A DNA stretch of 64,000 nt from Flavobacteriaceae bacterium CP2B (GTDB taxonomy: Bacteria > Bacteroidota > Bacteroidia > Flavobacteriales > Flavobacteriaceae), in contig LXTR01000070.1 in the NCBI GenBank assembly GCA_001683825.1, forward strand, positions 62,001 to 126,000, given 5' to 3'. Each line of letters starts with the position of its first letter. Positions within the stretch are counted from its first letter, which is position 1. Shown one piece after another: positions 32,892-42,635 of the stretch. The notes below the pieces were generated by a model. It did not search any database and was not told the DNA's origin. It saw only the letters and a program-made list of their open reading frames with translations. The translations under genes were made by a program, and so were the position numbers.

Positions 32892-35291
32892 TCATTTTCC
32901 TTTAATATGCAACGCGGTGAAATTCTTTGCAATTTCAATCGTACTCCCGCCATTCAGGCTCACATCTTTCATGGATACCTGCACATTGTCTACCATGATA
33001 GACTTTATTTTGAAGGGCAGCCCGATGATCTTGATCCTGAATTTCTGATAAGGCGCAATGTACGTCCCGCTCTTGAATTGCTGAATGATGATCTCGTTTT
33101 CCTTGCCGTTCAGCTTAAAATTGCGCAAACTGTACCCGCCCTTTTTATAGTCGTATCCATCATGGGCGTCCTCGTATACGCTGGAATCCTCGACCCCAAT
33201 TTTGAAATAGACGTTCAGGATAAGTTCTTTGATCTCCAGTTCCCCTACGTATTGCTGTACGGGGTATAGTGGGATGATCGCTCCTTCCCTGACAAAGATC
33301 GGGATCTTGTCAATATCGGCAACCACCCATTTTTCCATGCCGCCCTCTACCACTTCACCGGTCCAATAATTATGCCATTTCCCCTTGGGGATATACATCC
33401 TCCGCCCCTGGGCATTGGGTTCCTGTATGGGGCACACCAGGATCTGCTCTCCAAAAATAAACTCGTCGGTCCGGAAATGCGTCTGCGGGTCCTGCTGATC
33501 ATAGTACACCAGGGGCTTTAACATGGGTACGTTGTCATTGGCGTACTTCCAGAACATGGTATAGAGATAGGGCAGCAACTGGTAGCGAAGTTCTATGAAC
33601 TTCCTGACGATCTTGGTCACCTCGGGATCAAAGGACCAGGGTTCCTGGTCGCCATGGTCCCCGCTGGAGTGTACCCTGCAAAAGGGGTGGAAGATCCCCA
33701 GTTGTATCCACCGGGCAAACAATTCTCCCGTAGGTTGTTCAGCAAATCCACCGATATCGGATCCTACAAAAGAAAACCCGCTCATGCACATCCGCTGCAC
33801 CTGGACATTGGCTATCCAGAGGTGTTCCCAGGTAGCCACATTATCGCCTGTCCAGGTAGAGGTATAGCGCTGTGCCCCGGCATACGCCGCACGGGTGATC
33901 ACGAAAGGCCTTTTGGGGAACACGTATTTTTTCACCCCTTCGTAGGTAGCGCGGATCATCTGCGTTCCGTATACGTTGTGGGCCTTCCTGTGGGTACAGG
34001 GGTGCCCGTCATAATCATGCCGCGTATCCAGGGGAGCGGTTTTGGTGGGTACTTCCATCACCGCGGGTTCGTTCATATCATTCCACACCGCGTGTGCACC
34101 TGTCTCGGCGATCAGTTCCTTGTACAGGCCGGCCCACCACTGGCGCACCACGGGTTTGGTAAAATCCGGAAAACTGCACACCCCGGGCCAGACCTTGCCC
34201 TGCATCAGGGGGCCATCGCCCCGTTTGCAGAAATAATCATTATCCAGCGCCTCTTTGTATACCCAGTAATCACGGTCTACCTTGATCCCCGGATCGATCA
34301 TGACCACCGTCTTAAAGCCATCCTTGTTCAGGTTGCTGATCATGGCCTTGGGATCCGGGAATTTGTCAGGATCCCAGGTAAAACAACGGAAACCATCCAT
34401 ATAGTCAATATCGAGGTAAAGGGCGTCACAGGGAATCTTCAGCTTTCGAAACTTCTTGGCGATCTCCTTCACCCGCGATTCGGGGAAATAACTCCATTTA
34501 GACTGATGAAAGCCCAGGGCCCAGAGTGGTGGGAGCTCCGGGGTGCCGGTAAGGTCGGTATAGGCCTGGACCACGCGCGACATTTCGGGGCCGTAGAAGA
34601 AATAGTAATTCATCTCACCCCCATCGGCCCAAAAGCTGGTGACATTCTTCCTTTCGTGGGCAAAGTCAAAATAGGTCCTGAAGGTGTTATCAAAGAAAAT
34701 CCCATAGGCCATTCCGTTATGAAGTCCTATGTAAAAGGGGATGGCCTTATAGAGGGGATCCTGGTCCTTGCCGTACGCATATTGGTCGGTAACCCAATTA
34801 CTCACCCTTTTCCCCTTGAGGTTGGAGTGGGTAGCCTTGTCCCCCATGCCATAATAGCTTTCCGAGGTTTGGGTGATCTTGCTCATTTTCACCGAATTCC
34901 CCCCGTACTCGTAATTTTCTTCCCAGTGGAACCCCAACTCGTCTTCATTGATGATCTTGCCTTCCAGGTTGGAAATCTGTACCCTCAGGGTTTCCTTGTC
35001 TACCAGGATTTTGATCCTGGAGGTCTCAATGAGGTATTCCGTCTTGGTATCGGTAACATCCAGGCGGTTATACCCCCTGCTGGCATCCTCACTGATGGCA
35101 TAGGAGAAATCGGGCTGGAACATATAGTCCGTGGCGTACCTGAAGCGGACAGCAGAGTTCCGTAGTACTGTCAGTTCAAGGATAACACCATTTTCGGTCG
35201 TAAACAGGAACTTATCGGTTTCCTGATTAAAATCCACGATCCGATTGGGGTATAAATTCCCTTTATATTCCAGTTCCGTATTGGTAATCAT
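32892..35291 (-). CDS. Glycoside hydrolase family 31 alpha-glucosidase
   Basis: 799 residues, no signal peptide, so cytoplasmic. GH31 retaining enzyme releasing glucose or transferring it from alpha-glucans. Nucleophile Asp lies in AVWNDMNEPAVM (about residue 403), the Trp/Asp region FWADGGEMNYYF, GYHQ-like LGFHQSKWSYF, DALYLDIDYMDGFRCFTW and SDIGGFAEQPT are diagnostic. Last gene of the glg-type cluster (98 bases after glgB). It may trim maltodextrins or recycle glucan; alpha-xylosidase activity cannot be excluded without a substrate test. Confidence 0.92.
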   Translation of the reverse strand: MITNTELEYKGNLYPNRIVDFNQETDKFLFTTENGVILELTVLRNSAVRFRYATDYMFQPDFSYAISEDASRGYNRLDVTDTKTEYLIETSRIKILVDKETLRVQISNLEGKIINEDELGFHWEENYEYGGNSVKMSKITQTSESYYGMGDKATHSNLKGKRVSNWVTDQYAYGKDQDPLYKAIPFYIGLHNGMAYGIFFDNTFRTYFDFAHERKNVTSFWADGGEMNYYFFYGPEMSRVVQAYTDLTGTPELPPLWALGFHQSKWSYFPESRVKEIAKKFRKLKIPCDALYLDIDYMDGFRCFTWDPDKFPDPKAMISNLNKDGFKTVVMIDPGIKVDRDYWVYKEALDNDYFCKRGDGPLMQGKVWPGVCSFPDFTKPVVRQWWAGLYKELIAETGAHAVWNDMNEPAVMEVPTKTAPLDTRHDYDGHPCTHRKAHNVYGTQMIRATYEGVKKYVFPKRPFVITRAAYAGAQRYTSTWTGDNVATWEHLWIANVQVQRMCMSGFSFVGSDIGGFAEQPTGELFARWIQLGIFHPFCRVHSSGDHGDQEPWSFDPEVTKIVRKFIELRYQLLPYLYTMFWKYANDNVPMLKPLVYYDQQDPQTHFRTDEFIFGEQILVCPIQEPNAQGRRMYIPKGKWHNYWTGEVVEGGMEKWVVADIDKIPIFVREGAIIPLYPVQQYVGELEIKELILNVYFKIGVEDSSVYEDAHDGYDYKKGGYSLRNFKLNGKENEIIIQQFKSGTYIAPYQKFRIKIIGLPFKIKSIMVDNVQVSMKDVSLNGGSTIEIAKNFTALHIKGK

Positions 35292-35389
35292 AGTTGATCT
35301 GGTTATTTAGCCCAACAAAAGAATAACATAAACCATTAATTAAGAAATGTATTTTTCATGATTTATGAACTACAACGTTTGAGGAAGCC

Positions 35390-37285
35390 CTATTGGAATA
35401 TGACCACCGCCAGCGGTGGGATGGTTATTTCCACGGATCTGTCACGGCCGTGCCAGGGCGTCTTGCCAATCTTGAGCGCCTTGTTGTGCATACCACTTCC
35501 ACCATACTTTTTGTCATCACTGTTAAAAATCTCCCTAAGGGTCCCTCCTTTAGGCATGCCCATACGATACTCCGTGCGTGGGACGGGCGTAAAGTTACAG
35601 GCTACATAGAGGTCGTTTTTAGCATCGTGCCCCTTACGGACGTAGGTAAGGACCGAATTCTCCGCGTCCCCGTAGTCGATCCACTGGAAGCCTTCCGGGC
35701 TGAATTGTTTTTCGTACAATGCCGGATAGGTCTTGTAGATCTCGTTCAGGTCCCGTATAACCTCCTGTATCCCTGAATGGAACGCATACTGCGTCAGGTG
35801 CCAGTCCAGGCTGTTCTGAAAATTCCACTCGGAAGACTGGCCGAATTCCGCCCCCATAAACAGGAGTTTAGCCCCCGGATGTGTAAACATATATCCAAAC
35901 AGCAGCCTCAGGTTGGCAAAGCGCTGCCATTCATCCCCCGGCATACGGTATAACAAGGATTGTTTGCCGTATACCACCTCGTCATGCGAGAAGGGAAGCA
36001 TAAAGTTCTCCGTGAAAGCATAGGTAAGGCTAAAGGTGATGTCGTTCTGGTGATGCTTGCGGTAAATGGGTTCCTTTTTAAAATATTCCAGCGTATCGTG
36101 CATCCAGCCCATCATCCATTTCATACCAAACCCAAGTCCACCGAGGTACACAGGCTTGGAAACCCCTGTAAAAGCGGTAGACTCCTCGGCGATGGTCTGA
36201 ACCCCATCAAAACTGGTATAAATTTCCTGGTTGAGTTCCTTAAGCAGCGATATGGCCTCCAGATGTTCGTTATTGCCGTACATATTAGGCTCCCACTCCC
36301 CTTCTTCCCTGGAGTAGTCCAGGTAGAGCATGGAAGCCACCGCATCTACCCTAAGGCCGTCTACATGGTATTGATCCAACCAGAACAGGGCATTGCTGAT
36401 AAGGAAGGCCCGTACCTCGTTCCTCCCGTAATTAAAGATCAGGCTTTTCCAGTCGGGGTGGTAGCCTTTGCGCCGATCCGGGTGCTCGTAAAGGTTCGAA
36501 CCGTCAAAATTGCCCAGTCCGTGTGCATCTTCCGGAAAATGGGAAGGCACCCAGTCCAGGATGACCCCAATATCGTTTTGGTGGAGTTTGTCTACCAATA
36601 CCTTGAAATCCTCGGGCTTCCCAAACCGGGAAGTAGGTGCGAAATAGCCCGTGAGCTGGTATCCCCAGGAAGGATCGTAGGGATATTCCATAATGGGCAT
36701 GAATTCTACATGGGTGAAGCCCATATCCTTGACGTAGGCAACCAGGTCCTCTGCCAATTCCAGGTAGGACAGGAATTTGTTGTCCTTTTTACGTTTCCAG
36801 GACCCCAGGTGCACCTCATAGACCGAATAAGGGCGATCCAGCCCGTTTTTATCGGCCCGGTACCCCATCCACGCCTTGTCCTTCCATTTGTATGGGGCGT
36901 CCCAGACTATAGAAGCGGTACGAGGCGGCATCTCACAATAACGGGCAAAGGGGTCGGCCTTTTCGGTTTTGACGTCATTGTTATGCGAATGGATCTTGTA
37001 TTTGTACAGGGTGCCCTTGTCAATTCCCGGGATAAACCCTTCCCAGATGCCACTTTCGTCCCATCGCACAAAAAGTTTGTGGTCTCCTTCGAGCCAGTAG
37101 TTAAAATCCCCGACTACAGAAACCGATTTTGCGGTAGGTGCCCATACGGCAAAATAGGTCCCCTTTTCGCCATTTACCTCAATCATATGTGATCCCAGCT
37201 TGTCATAAAGCCGGTAGTGTTTCCCCGATTTGAAGAGGCTGATATCAAATTCGGTAAATAAGCTGTGTGGTATAACTCTGCCCAT
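35390..37285 (-). CDS. glgB: 1,4-alpha-glucan branching enzyme
   Basis: 631 residues, GH13 subfamily 9. Introduces alpha-1,6 branches into linear glucan. N-terminal CBM48 domain (YFAVWAPTAKSVSVVGDFNYW, about 42-62), then catalytic barrel with VYEVHLGSWKR, the nucleophile region GLRVDAVASMLYLDYSR (about residue 310) and acid/base TIAEEST, plus LPFSHDEVVYGK. Starts 8 bases after the maltokinase gene. GlgB works on the linear product of GlgE. Confidence 0.96.
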   Translation of the reverse strand: MGRVIPHSLFTEFDISLFKSGKHYRLYDKLGSHMIEVNGEKGTYFAVWAPTAKSVSVVGDFNYWLEGDHKLFVRWDESGIWEGFIPGIDKGTLYKYKIHSHNNDVKTEKADPFARYCEMPPRTASIVWDAPYKWKDKAWMGYRADKNGLDRPYSVYEVHLGSWKRKKDNKFLSYLELAEDLVAYVKDMGFTHVEFMPIMEYPYDPSWGYQLTGYFAPTSRFGKPEDFKVLVDKLHQNDIGVILDWVPSHFPEDAHGLGNFDGSNLYEHPDRRKGYHPDWKSLIFNYGRNEVRAFLISNALFWLDQYHVDGLRVDAVASMLYLDYSREEGEWEPNMYGNNEHLEAISLLKELNQEIYTSFDGVQTIAEESTAFTGVSKPVYLGGLGFGMKWMMGWMHDTLEYFKKEPIYRKHHQNDITFSLTYAFTENFMLPFSHDEVVYGKQSLLYRMPGDEWQRFANLRLLFGYMFTHPGAKLLFMGAEFGQSSEWNFQNSLDWHLTQYAFHSGIQEVIRDLNEIYKTYPALYEKQFSPEGFQWIDYGDAENSVLTYVRKGHDAKNDLYVACNFTPVPRTEYRMGMPKGGTLREIFNSDDKKYGGSGMHNKALKIGKTPWHGRDRSVEITIPPLAVVIFQ

Positions 37286-37293
37286 AAGGTTGT

Positions 37294-38928
37294 TTAGTTA
37301 GTTTCGTTCATAATACTCATAATCCCTTCCAGGGGGATCACCGCCCAAAGGGGCCTTGAATTCATTTCGTATCCCAGTTCATACACCGCTTTTTCAAGCA
37401 TACAGTAACGCAGTAAGAAGATGCGTTCCTGGGTATAGCCGATATTGAGGTTGTGTTCCTGGATGAGTTGTACATAGCTGTCATAGAAGACCGCGATAAT
37501 GTAGCGGTATAGCAGTTCCCCGGCTTTGAAAAGGTCTTCCTGCTCGTATTTAAAGGCATCCCCGTCATTAAAGATGGTGGAATAAATTGCATAGTGGAAC
37601 GACCTGAAAATACCGGCCACATCCTTGAGCGGGGGTTGTTTTACCTTCCGGTCCCTGATCGTGCTTTCGGGCTCCCCCTCAAAATCGAGCAGGTAAAAAT
37701 CGTCTTTGTGCACCAGGATTTGCCCCAGGTGGTAATCGCCATGGATACGGATCCGTTCGCCTTTCAGTTTGGTCCAGTCAAAACGGACAAAGCGTTTTCG
37801 GATATCGTTTTTACGGTCGAGGAACTCCTTGGCCAGGTCCAGCGCCCTGCCTTCCAACCGGTGCATGTTGTTCTCCACGATGTTGAGCCGGTTCTGGAAC
37901 TGGTACAACAGCCGGTTTTTTAACCATACCTCGTAATCCCCATTGAAGTGGGAGGGGGTAAAGGCCGTATCGCTGAATTCAGACCCCAGCAAGACATGCA
38001 TTTCGGCGGTCCTGCGGGCCATGATTTGCAGTTTAAGGAACAGGTTAAGCCCCACCCAGTCAATCATTTGGGGCGGGACATCGTTGATCTGCAAACGGTT
38101 GAACATGGTAGTCTGCGGCAGCTGGTCTATTTGGATGTTTTTGGCCTCCAGGTTGCTGAAGACCTTTTTCAGCTCCTTCAGCATATAGCCCCAGGCATCC
38201 CCCTCATTGGGCACCAACTCCTGCATGAGCGCGATGGTAATGTTCACGTTTTCGGAATCGGTAATATTGATGCTCCCCTTGTAAGCAGGGGTATTTTTAA
38301 ACCCTTTCTTTTCCGAGAGGAAGCGGCTCATTTCATAATCCGGGTTGGTATCGGAATAGATACGCCTGAAAAACTTGATGACTGAATTGTCGTTAATGAT
38401 GATGGACGTATTGCTCTGTTCCAGGCCCATGGCACGAGAGGAGTGGTACCCGGTATCTTTAAAGTAGATGCTTTTGTGGTAACGCACCTTGGTGGTGTCG
38501 TTGGGTACTGCCGTGGCAATGCGCTCAAAAACAAGTTTACGGAAGGCTTCCAGGTTCAGCGCATCGATGATGAAACCTTCCTGTTCCCTGATGGCAAGCG
38601 GCAGGATCCGGTCCTTTTCCGCGAAACTCTCGTCCGATACAAAGGCGATGGGCAGGAAATAATGCTGGTAGAAGGCTTCTTCAAAGTTCACTTCCAGCAA
38701 GAGGCCGTAATACACCTCTTCGTGTTGCTGGATCCTGAAGTATTCCTGCAGTTCAATATACTTGAGTTTACTCGATTTTCCGGCATACCAGCGCTGTTGT
38801 ACCACATACTTCTCCAAAACGTCTGACAGGAACACTTTGAGGAAATTCTTGTCTTCCATCAAATCTTCCCATCTCGTATTGAAATTATACGGGGATTGTG
38901 CGACGGATTCTTTTTTTCTTCTGGGCAT
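37294..38928 (-). CDS. Maltokinase (Pep2/Mak-like)
   Basis: 544 residues, aminoglycoside-phosphotransferase-like fold. Phosphorylates maltose to alpha-maltose-1-phosphate with ATP. The catalytic loop IRIHGDYHLGQILV (about residue 394) and the Mg-binding YLLDFEGEPE are the typical Mak motifs, and the N-terminal cap QQRWYAGKSSKLKYIELQEY matches actinobacterial maltokinases. In many genomes it is fused to or next to treS; here it is stand-alone between glgE (3 bases) and glgB (8 bases). The substrate is thus more likely imported maltose than maltose made from trehalose. Confidence 0.92.
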   Translation of the reverse strand: MPRRKKESVAQSPYNFNTRWEDLMEDKNFLKVFLSDVLEKYVVQQRWYAGKSSKLKYIELQEYFRIQQHEEVYYGLLLEVNFEEAFYQHYFLPIAFVSDESFAEKDRILPLAIREQEGFIIDALNLEAFRKLVFERIATAVPNDTTKVRYHKSIYFKDTGYHSSRAMGLEQSNTSIIINDNSVIKFFRRIYSDTNPDYEMSRFLSEKKGFKNTPAYKGSINITDSENVNITIALMQELVPNEGDAWGYMLKELKKVFSNLEAKNIQIDQLPQTTMFNRLQINDVPPQMIDWVGLNLFLKLQIMARRTAEMHVLLGSEFSDTAFTPSHFNGDYEVWLKNRLLYQFQNRLNIVENNMHRLEGRALDLAKEFLDRKNDIRKRFVRFDWTKLKGERIRIHGDYHLGQILVHKDDFYLLDFEGEPESTIRDRKVKQPPLKDVAGIFRSFHYAIYSTIFNDGDAFKYEQEDLFKAGELLYRYIIAVFYDSYVQLIQEHNLNIGYTQERIFLLRYCMLEKAVYELGYEMNSRPLWAVIPLEGIMSIMNETN

Positions 38929-38931
38929 AGC

Positions 38932-40869
38932 CTAACGGTTGATATGGAAAATGTGGAACGGCAAATTAGGATCTAAGGCTACAAAATTCCATTCGGAACT
39001 CCAAATATAGCTATTCTCGGTAATCAAGTCATTCATACTCAAACGGATATCCCCTTCCAGCCCCAGGGCATCCAACGGCAATTGCAGAAAGCCCTCCTGG
39101 GTGTTGTGAGAATCCAGGCTGATGACGACCAACACCTCGTCAGCCTTGTCGTCACTCCACTTGTAAAACGCGATGAGGTTGTCGTTCTCTATAAAACAAA
39201 ACCGTACATTGTTGGTTTGCTGCAGGGCAGGGTGGTCTTTGCGGGCGTGGTTGATACGGGTGATCAGGTAGATGATCTTGTTCTGTATCGTCCAATCCCA
39301 ATGCCTTACTTCGTATTTTTCACAATTCAGGTATTCTTCCTTGCCGGGCAGGGCAGCGGTGTCCATGTATTCAAATACGGGGCCATAGATCCCGATATTA
39401 CTGCTCATGGTCGCCGCCAATGCATAGCGGATCAGGTGCATGGATTCATTGGCGCCCTGTAGGTGATACGGGTTGATATCCGGGGTATTTGGCCAGAAAT
39501 TGGGGCGGTAATACTCCCGCATCTCCGTCTGTGTGAGTTCCACGAGGTAATCGGTGAGTTCCTGTTTGCCTACCCTCCAGGTAAAGTAGGTATACGATTG
39601 TGAAAAGCCCTGTTTGGCCAACTGCTGCATTACTTTGGGACGCGAAAAAGCCTCTGCGAGGAACAGCACATCCGGATGGTCTTTTTTGACGTTGGCAATG
39701 AGCCAGTGCCAGAAGTAATAGGGTTTGGTATGCGGGTTGTCTACCCTGAAGATCCTGATCCCCATGGCTACCCAGTGCAGGGTAACACCCAGCAATTCTT
39801 CCCAGAGTGCCTTGTATTTGGGCGTTTCGAAATAGAAATTTACAATGTCCTGATATTTTTTCGGGGGGTTTTCGGCGTATTGGATGGTCCCGTCCGGGCG
39901 CTTCCTGAACCATTCGGGGTGATCACTGACATAGGGGTGGTCTGGTGCCGCCTGAAACGCCAGGTCCATGGCAATTTCCAGGCCCATCTCCCCAGCTTTC
40001 CAAATCAGGTCCCGAAAGTCTTTTTCCGTCCCCAACTCTGGATGTATCGCCTTATGCCCCCCCAGGCGGGAACCGATCCCCCAGGGCACTCCGGAATCGC
40101 CTTCCTGGGCATGTGTGGCATTGTTCTTGCCCTTGCGGTTCACCTCTCCTATAGGGTGGATAGGTGGGAAATAGACGGTGTCAAAACCCATTTTGGCAAT
40201 CCGAGGCAGCAAGCGTTCACAATCCTTGAAAGTGCCGTGTTTCCCCGGTTCTGCTGCGGCAGAACGTGGGAAAAATTCATACCAGGTGCTGAAACGCGCC
40301 TTTTTGCGGTCCACGTACACCCGGAGGTCCTTGCTGACATTGGGCAATCTGCGCTGAGGATATTTTAAAAACCACGTATGCAATTTTGTCGAAGTGGCTG
40401 CTTTAATGGCCGCTTCATACTGTTTTTCATCCTCAAAGGCGGCTATCCATCCCGCCAGGGTATCCCGTTCTTTTTTGGGCAACTGTTCTGACAGGTATAT
40501 CAGGTATTGGATACCGTCCAGCAACTCGCTCCTCACGTATTGTTCATCTTTCAACTTGGCTTCAATGCCGTGCTGCCAGTTCAGCGCATGGTCTACCCAC
40601 GCCTGTATCTTATAATCATAAAAACCCTGCTTATCTACAGGGAACTCTGCGCGGTAAACGTCATTGCCCTCTGCCTGCATGCGCACCGCCCTGTGTTTCT
40701 TTTCAGAGCTGTGCATATAAAGTACTTCGGCCTGGATGACATCATGCCCGTCGGGGAGAATATCGGCCCAGACGGTGACCGTTTCGCCCACGACCCGTTT
40801 AATAAAAAAGGTGCCGCACTGAATTTGGGGTGCGATGTTCTCAATGATAACACGTTCTTGTTTAAACAT
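38932..40869 (-). CDS. glgE: Alpha-1,4-glucan:maltose-1-phosphate maltosyltransferase GlgE
   Basis: 645 residues from ATG 40869; GTG 40896 is an alternative start in frame. GH13 subfamily 3 enzyme that extends alpha-1,4-glucans by maltosyl units from maltose-1-phosphate. The diagnostic IFRVDNPHTKPYYFWHWLI (nucleophile Asp, about residue 390) and VLFLAEAFSRPK (acid/base Glu) are intact; TVYFPPIHPIGEVNRKGKNN also fits. Followed by maltokinase (3 bases), giving immediate supply of the donor. No glgA or glgC in the window, so this is the visible route to glycogen. Confidence 0.95.
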   Translation of the reverse strand: MFKQERVIIENIAPQIQCGTFFIKRVVGETVTVWADILPDGHDVIQAEVLYMHSSEKKHRAVRMQAEGNDVYRAEFPVDKQGFYDYKIQAWVDHALNWQHGIEAKLKDEQYVRSELLDGIQYLIYLSEQLPKKERDTLAGWIAAFEDEKQYEAAIKAATSTKLHTWFLKYPQRRLPNVSKDLRVYVDRKKARFSTWYEFFPRSAAAEPGKHGTFKDCERLLPRIAKMGFDTVYFPPIHPIGEVNRKGKNNATHAQEGDSGVPWGIGSRLGGHKAIHPELGTEKDFRDLIWKAGEMGLEIAMDLAFQAAPDHPYVSDHPEWFRKRPDGTIQYAENPPKKYQDIVNFYFETPKYKALWEELLGVTLHWVAMGIRIFRVDNPHTKPYYFWHWLIANVKKDHPDVLFLAEAFSRPKVMQQLAKQGFSQSYTYFTWRVGKQELTDYLVELTQTEMREYYRPNFWPNTPDINPYHLQGANESMHLIRYALAATMSSNIGIYGPVFEYMDTAALPGKEEYLNCEKYEVRHWDWTIQNKIIYLITRINHARKDHPALQQTNNVRFCFIENDNLIAFYKWSDDKADEVLVVISLDSHNTQEGFLQLPLDALGLEGDIRLSMNDLITENSYIWSSEWNFVALDPNLPFHIFHINR

Positions 40870-40992
40870 AGATTTGGTTGGTTTGTTCGTTTCCACTTCC
40901 CCTAAATGTAACGGTTTTTATAATACTTTCCACCTAACAGCTATCACCGGTATCAGATAGCCCCCTGAAACACCCTTTTGTGTCCCGGCCAC

Positions 40993-42510
40993 TTACCCCA
41001 CTTCTTCCACCCGGATCGTGGCGCGGTCATCCACCCGAAGTGTCAGAAGTCCAGAGAGGATCATGGAGACGCCCCCCACGATGAGCGCGTAAATCGGCTG
41101 TCCGTCAAAGAAAGAACTTACCAGGAAGCCCAGGATGGTGGCGGCCACCATCTGGGGGATTACTATAAAGAAATTGAATACCCCCATATAGTAGCCCATC
41201 TTTTTGGGCGGCAAGGCTCCGGCGAGCATGGCATAGGGTACTGATAGGATACTCGCCCAGGCGACACCCACCCCTGCCATAGAGAGGATGAGCATGGCCG
41301 GAGAGGAGATAAAGTAGACAGAAATCAGGCCAAACCCACCCAGGGCAAGCGCCATAAAATGGGTGAATTTACGGCTGGTTTTTTTGGCCATCACCGGCAG
41401 CAGAAAAGCCACCAGGGCGGCTACGCCATTATATATGGCAAAGAGCACCGTTACCCAGTCGGCCCCGTCATTATACAATTGGGAGGTCGTATCCCTGGTG
41501 CCGTACACATGTCCTGTGACCGCCTGGGTAGTATAGATCCACATCGAAAAAAGGGCGAACCAGGAAAAAAACTGGACGTAGGCCAGCTGTTTCATGGTGG
41601 GTGGCATATACAAGAGATCGGTCATGATCACGACAAATCCCGTCCTGCCTTTAGACCTCCGCTGCATGGCAGCCAGGATAAATAGAAATCCTACCAGGAA
41701 GATCCCGATGGTTAGGATATAGAGTTCTTTTTTAAGCCCCAGGTAAACGGGAAGGGCTGTGGCAAGGGCACCGGTGACCAGCATAAACTGCCCGTAAAGC
41801 CGGAGTTTCCTGATGCGTTTTTGGTGCTCTTCAGGGGTTTCCTCCGGTACGGCCACCGCCTTGTTTTCTTCAAAGGATTCCAATTCCTCCGGGCTGTATT
41901 CGCGCGAGCGGAGCACCGTCCACAAAACAGCTGAGAAGAAGACCACCGCCCCCACATAGAAGGACCATTTAACCGAATCGGGGATGATCCCCTCGGGGGC
42001 GGTATTGCTGATCCCCAACCAATTGGTAAACACATAGGGCATCATGGAGCCTACCACCGCCCCGATCCCGATAAAAAAACTCTGCATGGCAAAGCCCAGG
42101 GTACGCTGGTCTGAAGGGAGGTTATCGCCCACAAAAGCACGGAATGGTTCCATAGCGACATTGATGGAGGCATCCATAATCCAAAGCATCCCGGCAGCCA
42201 CCCACAATGTGGGCGAATTGGGCATGACGCAAAGGGCTAGTGACGCCAGGAGGGCCCCTACCAGGAAATACGGCCTCCGCCGGCCCAGCCGGGTCCAGGT
42301 ACGGTCGCTGAAATACCCGATGATGGGCTGTACCACCAGCCCGGTCACAGGCGCTGCAATCCAAAGGATGGGGATGTCGTCTACATTGGCCCCCAGGGTT
42401 TCAAAGATCCGCGATGTATTGGCATTTTGCAGGGCAAACCCAAATTGGATCCCCAAAAAACCAAAACTCATATTCCAGATCTCCCAGAAACTCAGATGAC
42501 GCTTTTTCAT
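40993..42510 (-). CDS. SLC45-type MFS sugar transporter (probable maltose permease)
   Basis: 505 residues from ATG 42510 (MKKRHLSFWEIWN); 17 more upstream codons look non-conserved. Twelve membrane helices. The loop FSDRTWTRLGRRRPYFLVGA (about residues 66-85) is the R-x-G-R-R-x-P motif of glycoside-pentoside/SLC45-like carriers (sucrose and maltose transporters). Placed between the LacI regulator and glgE in a maltose gene cluster, so uptake of maltose or maltodextrin is a good guess. A LacI-type operator (42542-42551) sits upstream of the start. Confidence 0.87.
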   Translation of the reverse strand: MKKRHLSFWEIWNMSFGFLGIQFGFALQNANTSRIFETLGANVDDIPILWIAAPVTGLVVQPIIGYFSDRTWTRLGRRRPYFLVGALLASLALCVMPNSPTLWVAAGMLWIMDASINVAMEPFRAFVGDNLPSDQRTLGFAMQSFFIGIGAVVGSMMPYVFTNWLGISNTAPEGIIPDSVKWSFYVGAVVFFSAVLWTVLRSREYSPEELESFEENKAVAVPEETPEEHQKRIRKLRLYGQFMLVTGALATALPVYLGLKKELYILTIGIFLVGFLFILAAMQRRSKGRTGFVVIMTDLLYMPPTMKQLAYVQFFSWFALFSMWIYTTQAVTGHVYGTRDTTSQLYNDGADWVTVLFAIYNGVAALVAFLLPVMAKKTSRKFTHFMALALGGFGLISVYFISSPAMLILSMAGVGVAWASILSVPYAMLAGALPPKKMGYYMGVFNFFIVIPQMVAATILGFLVSSFFDGQPIYALIVGGVSMILSGLLTLRVDDRATIRVEEVG

Positions 42511-42541
42511 GATAGCAAATTGGTTTGGTTTACTATTTTGA

Positions 42542-42551
42542 CAAGCGCTTA
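42542..42551 (-). promoter_or_regulatory. Candidate LacI-family operator before the MFS gene
   Basis: CAAGCGCTTA on the plus strand, built on the perfect palindrome AAGCGCTT (42543-42550) with a central CG typical of LacI-family sites. It is 31 bases upstream of the MFS start and next to a TAAGTTTA -7-like box (42549-42556, minus). Only one site is evident. Confidence 0.5.
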
Positions 42552-42635
42552 AACTTATCAAAAGTCAGTTGGTGAGAAGTAAAAACAGAAGGTACAACAG
42601 GCCTAAATATAGGATAAATTTTTAATCTCCTGTAT

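Noticed and set aside
33654-35165. 503-codon plus-strand frame
   Set aside because: It is antisense to the GH31 gene, whose motifs are complete; the open antisense frame reflects codon bias of a GC-richer gene.
35960-37192. 410-codon plus-strand frame
   Set aside because: Antisense to glgB with no signal or domain features.
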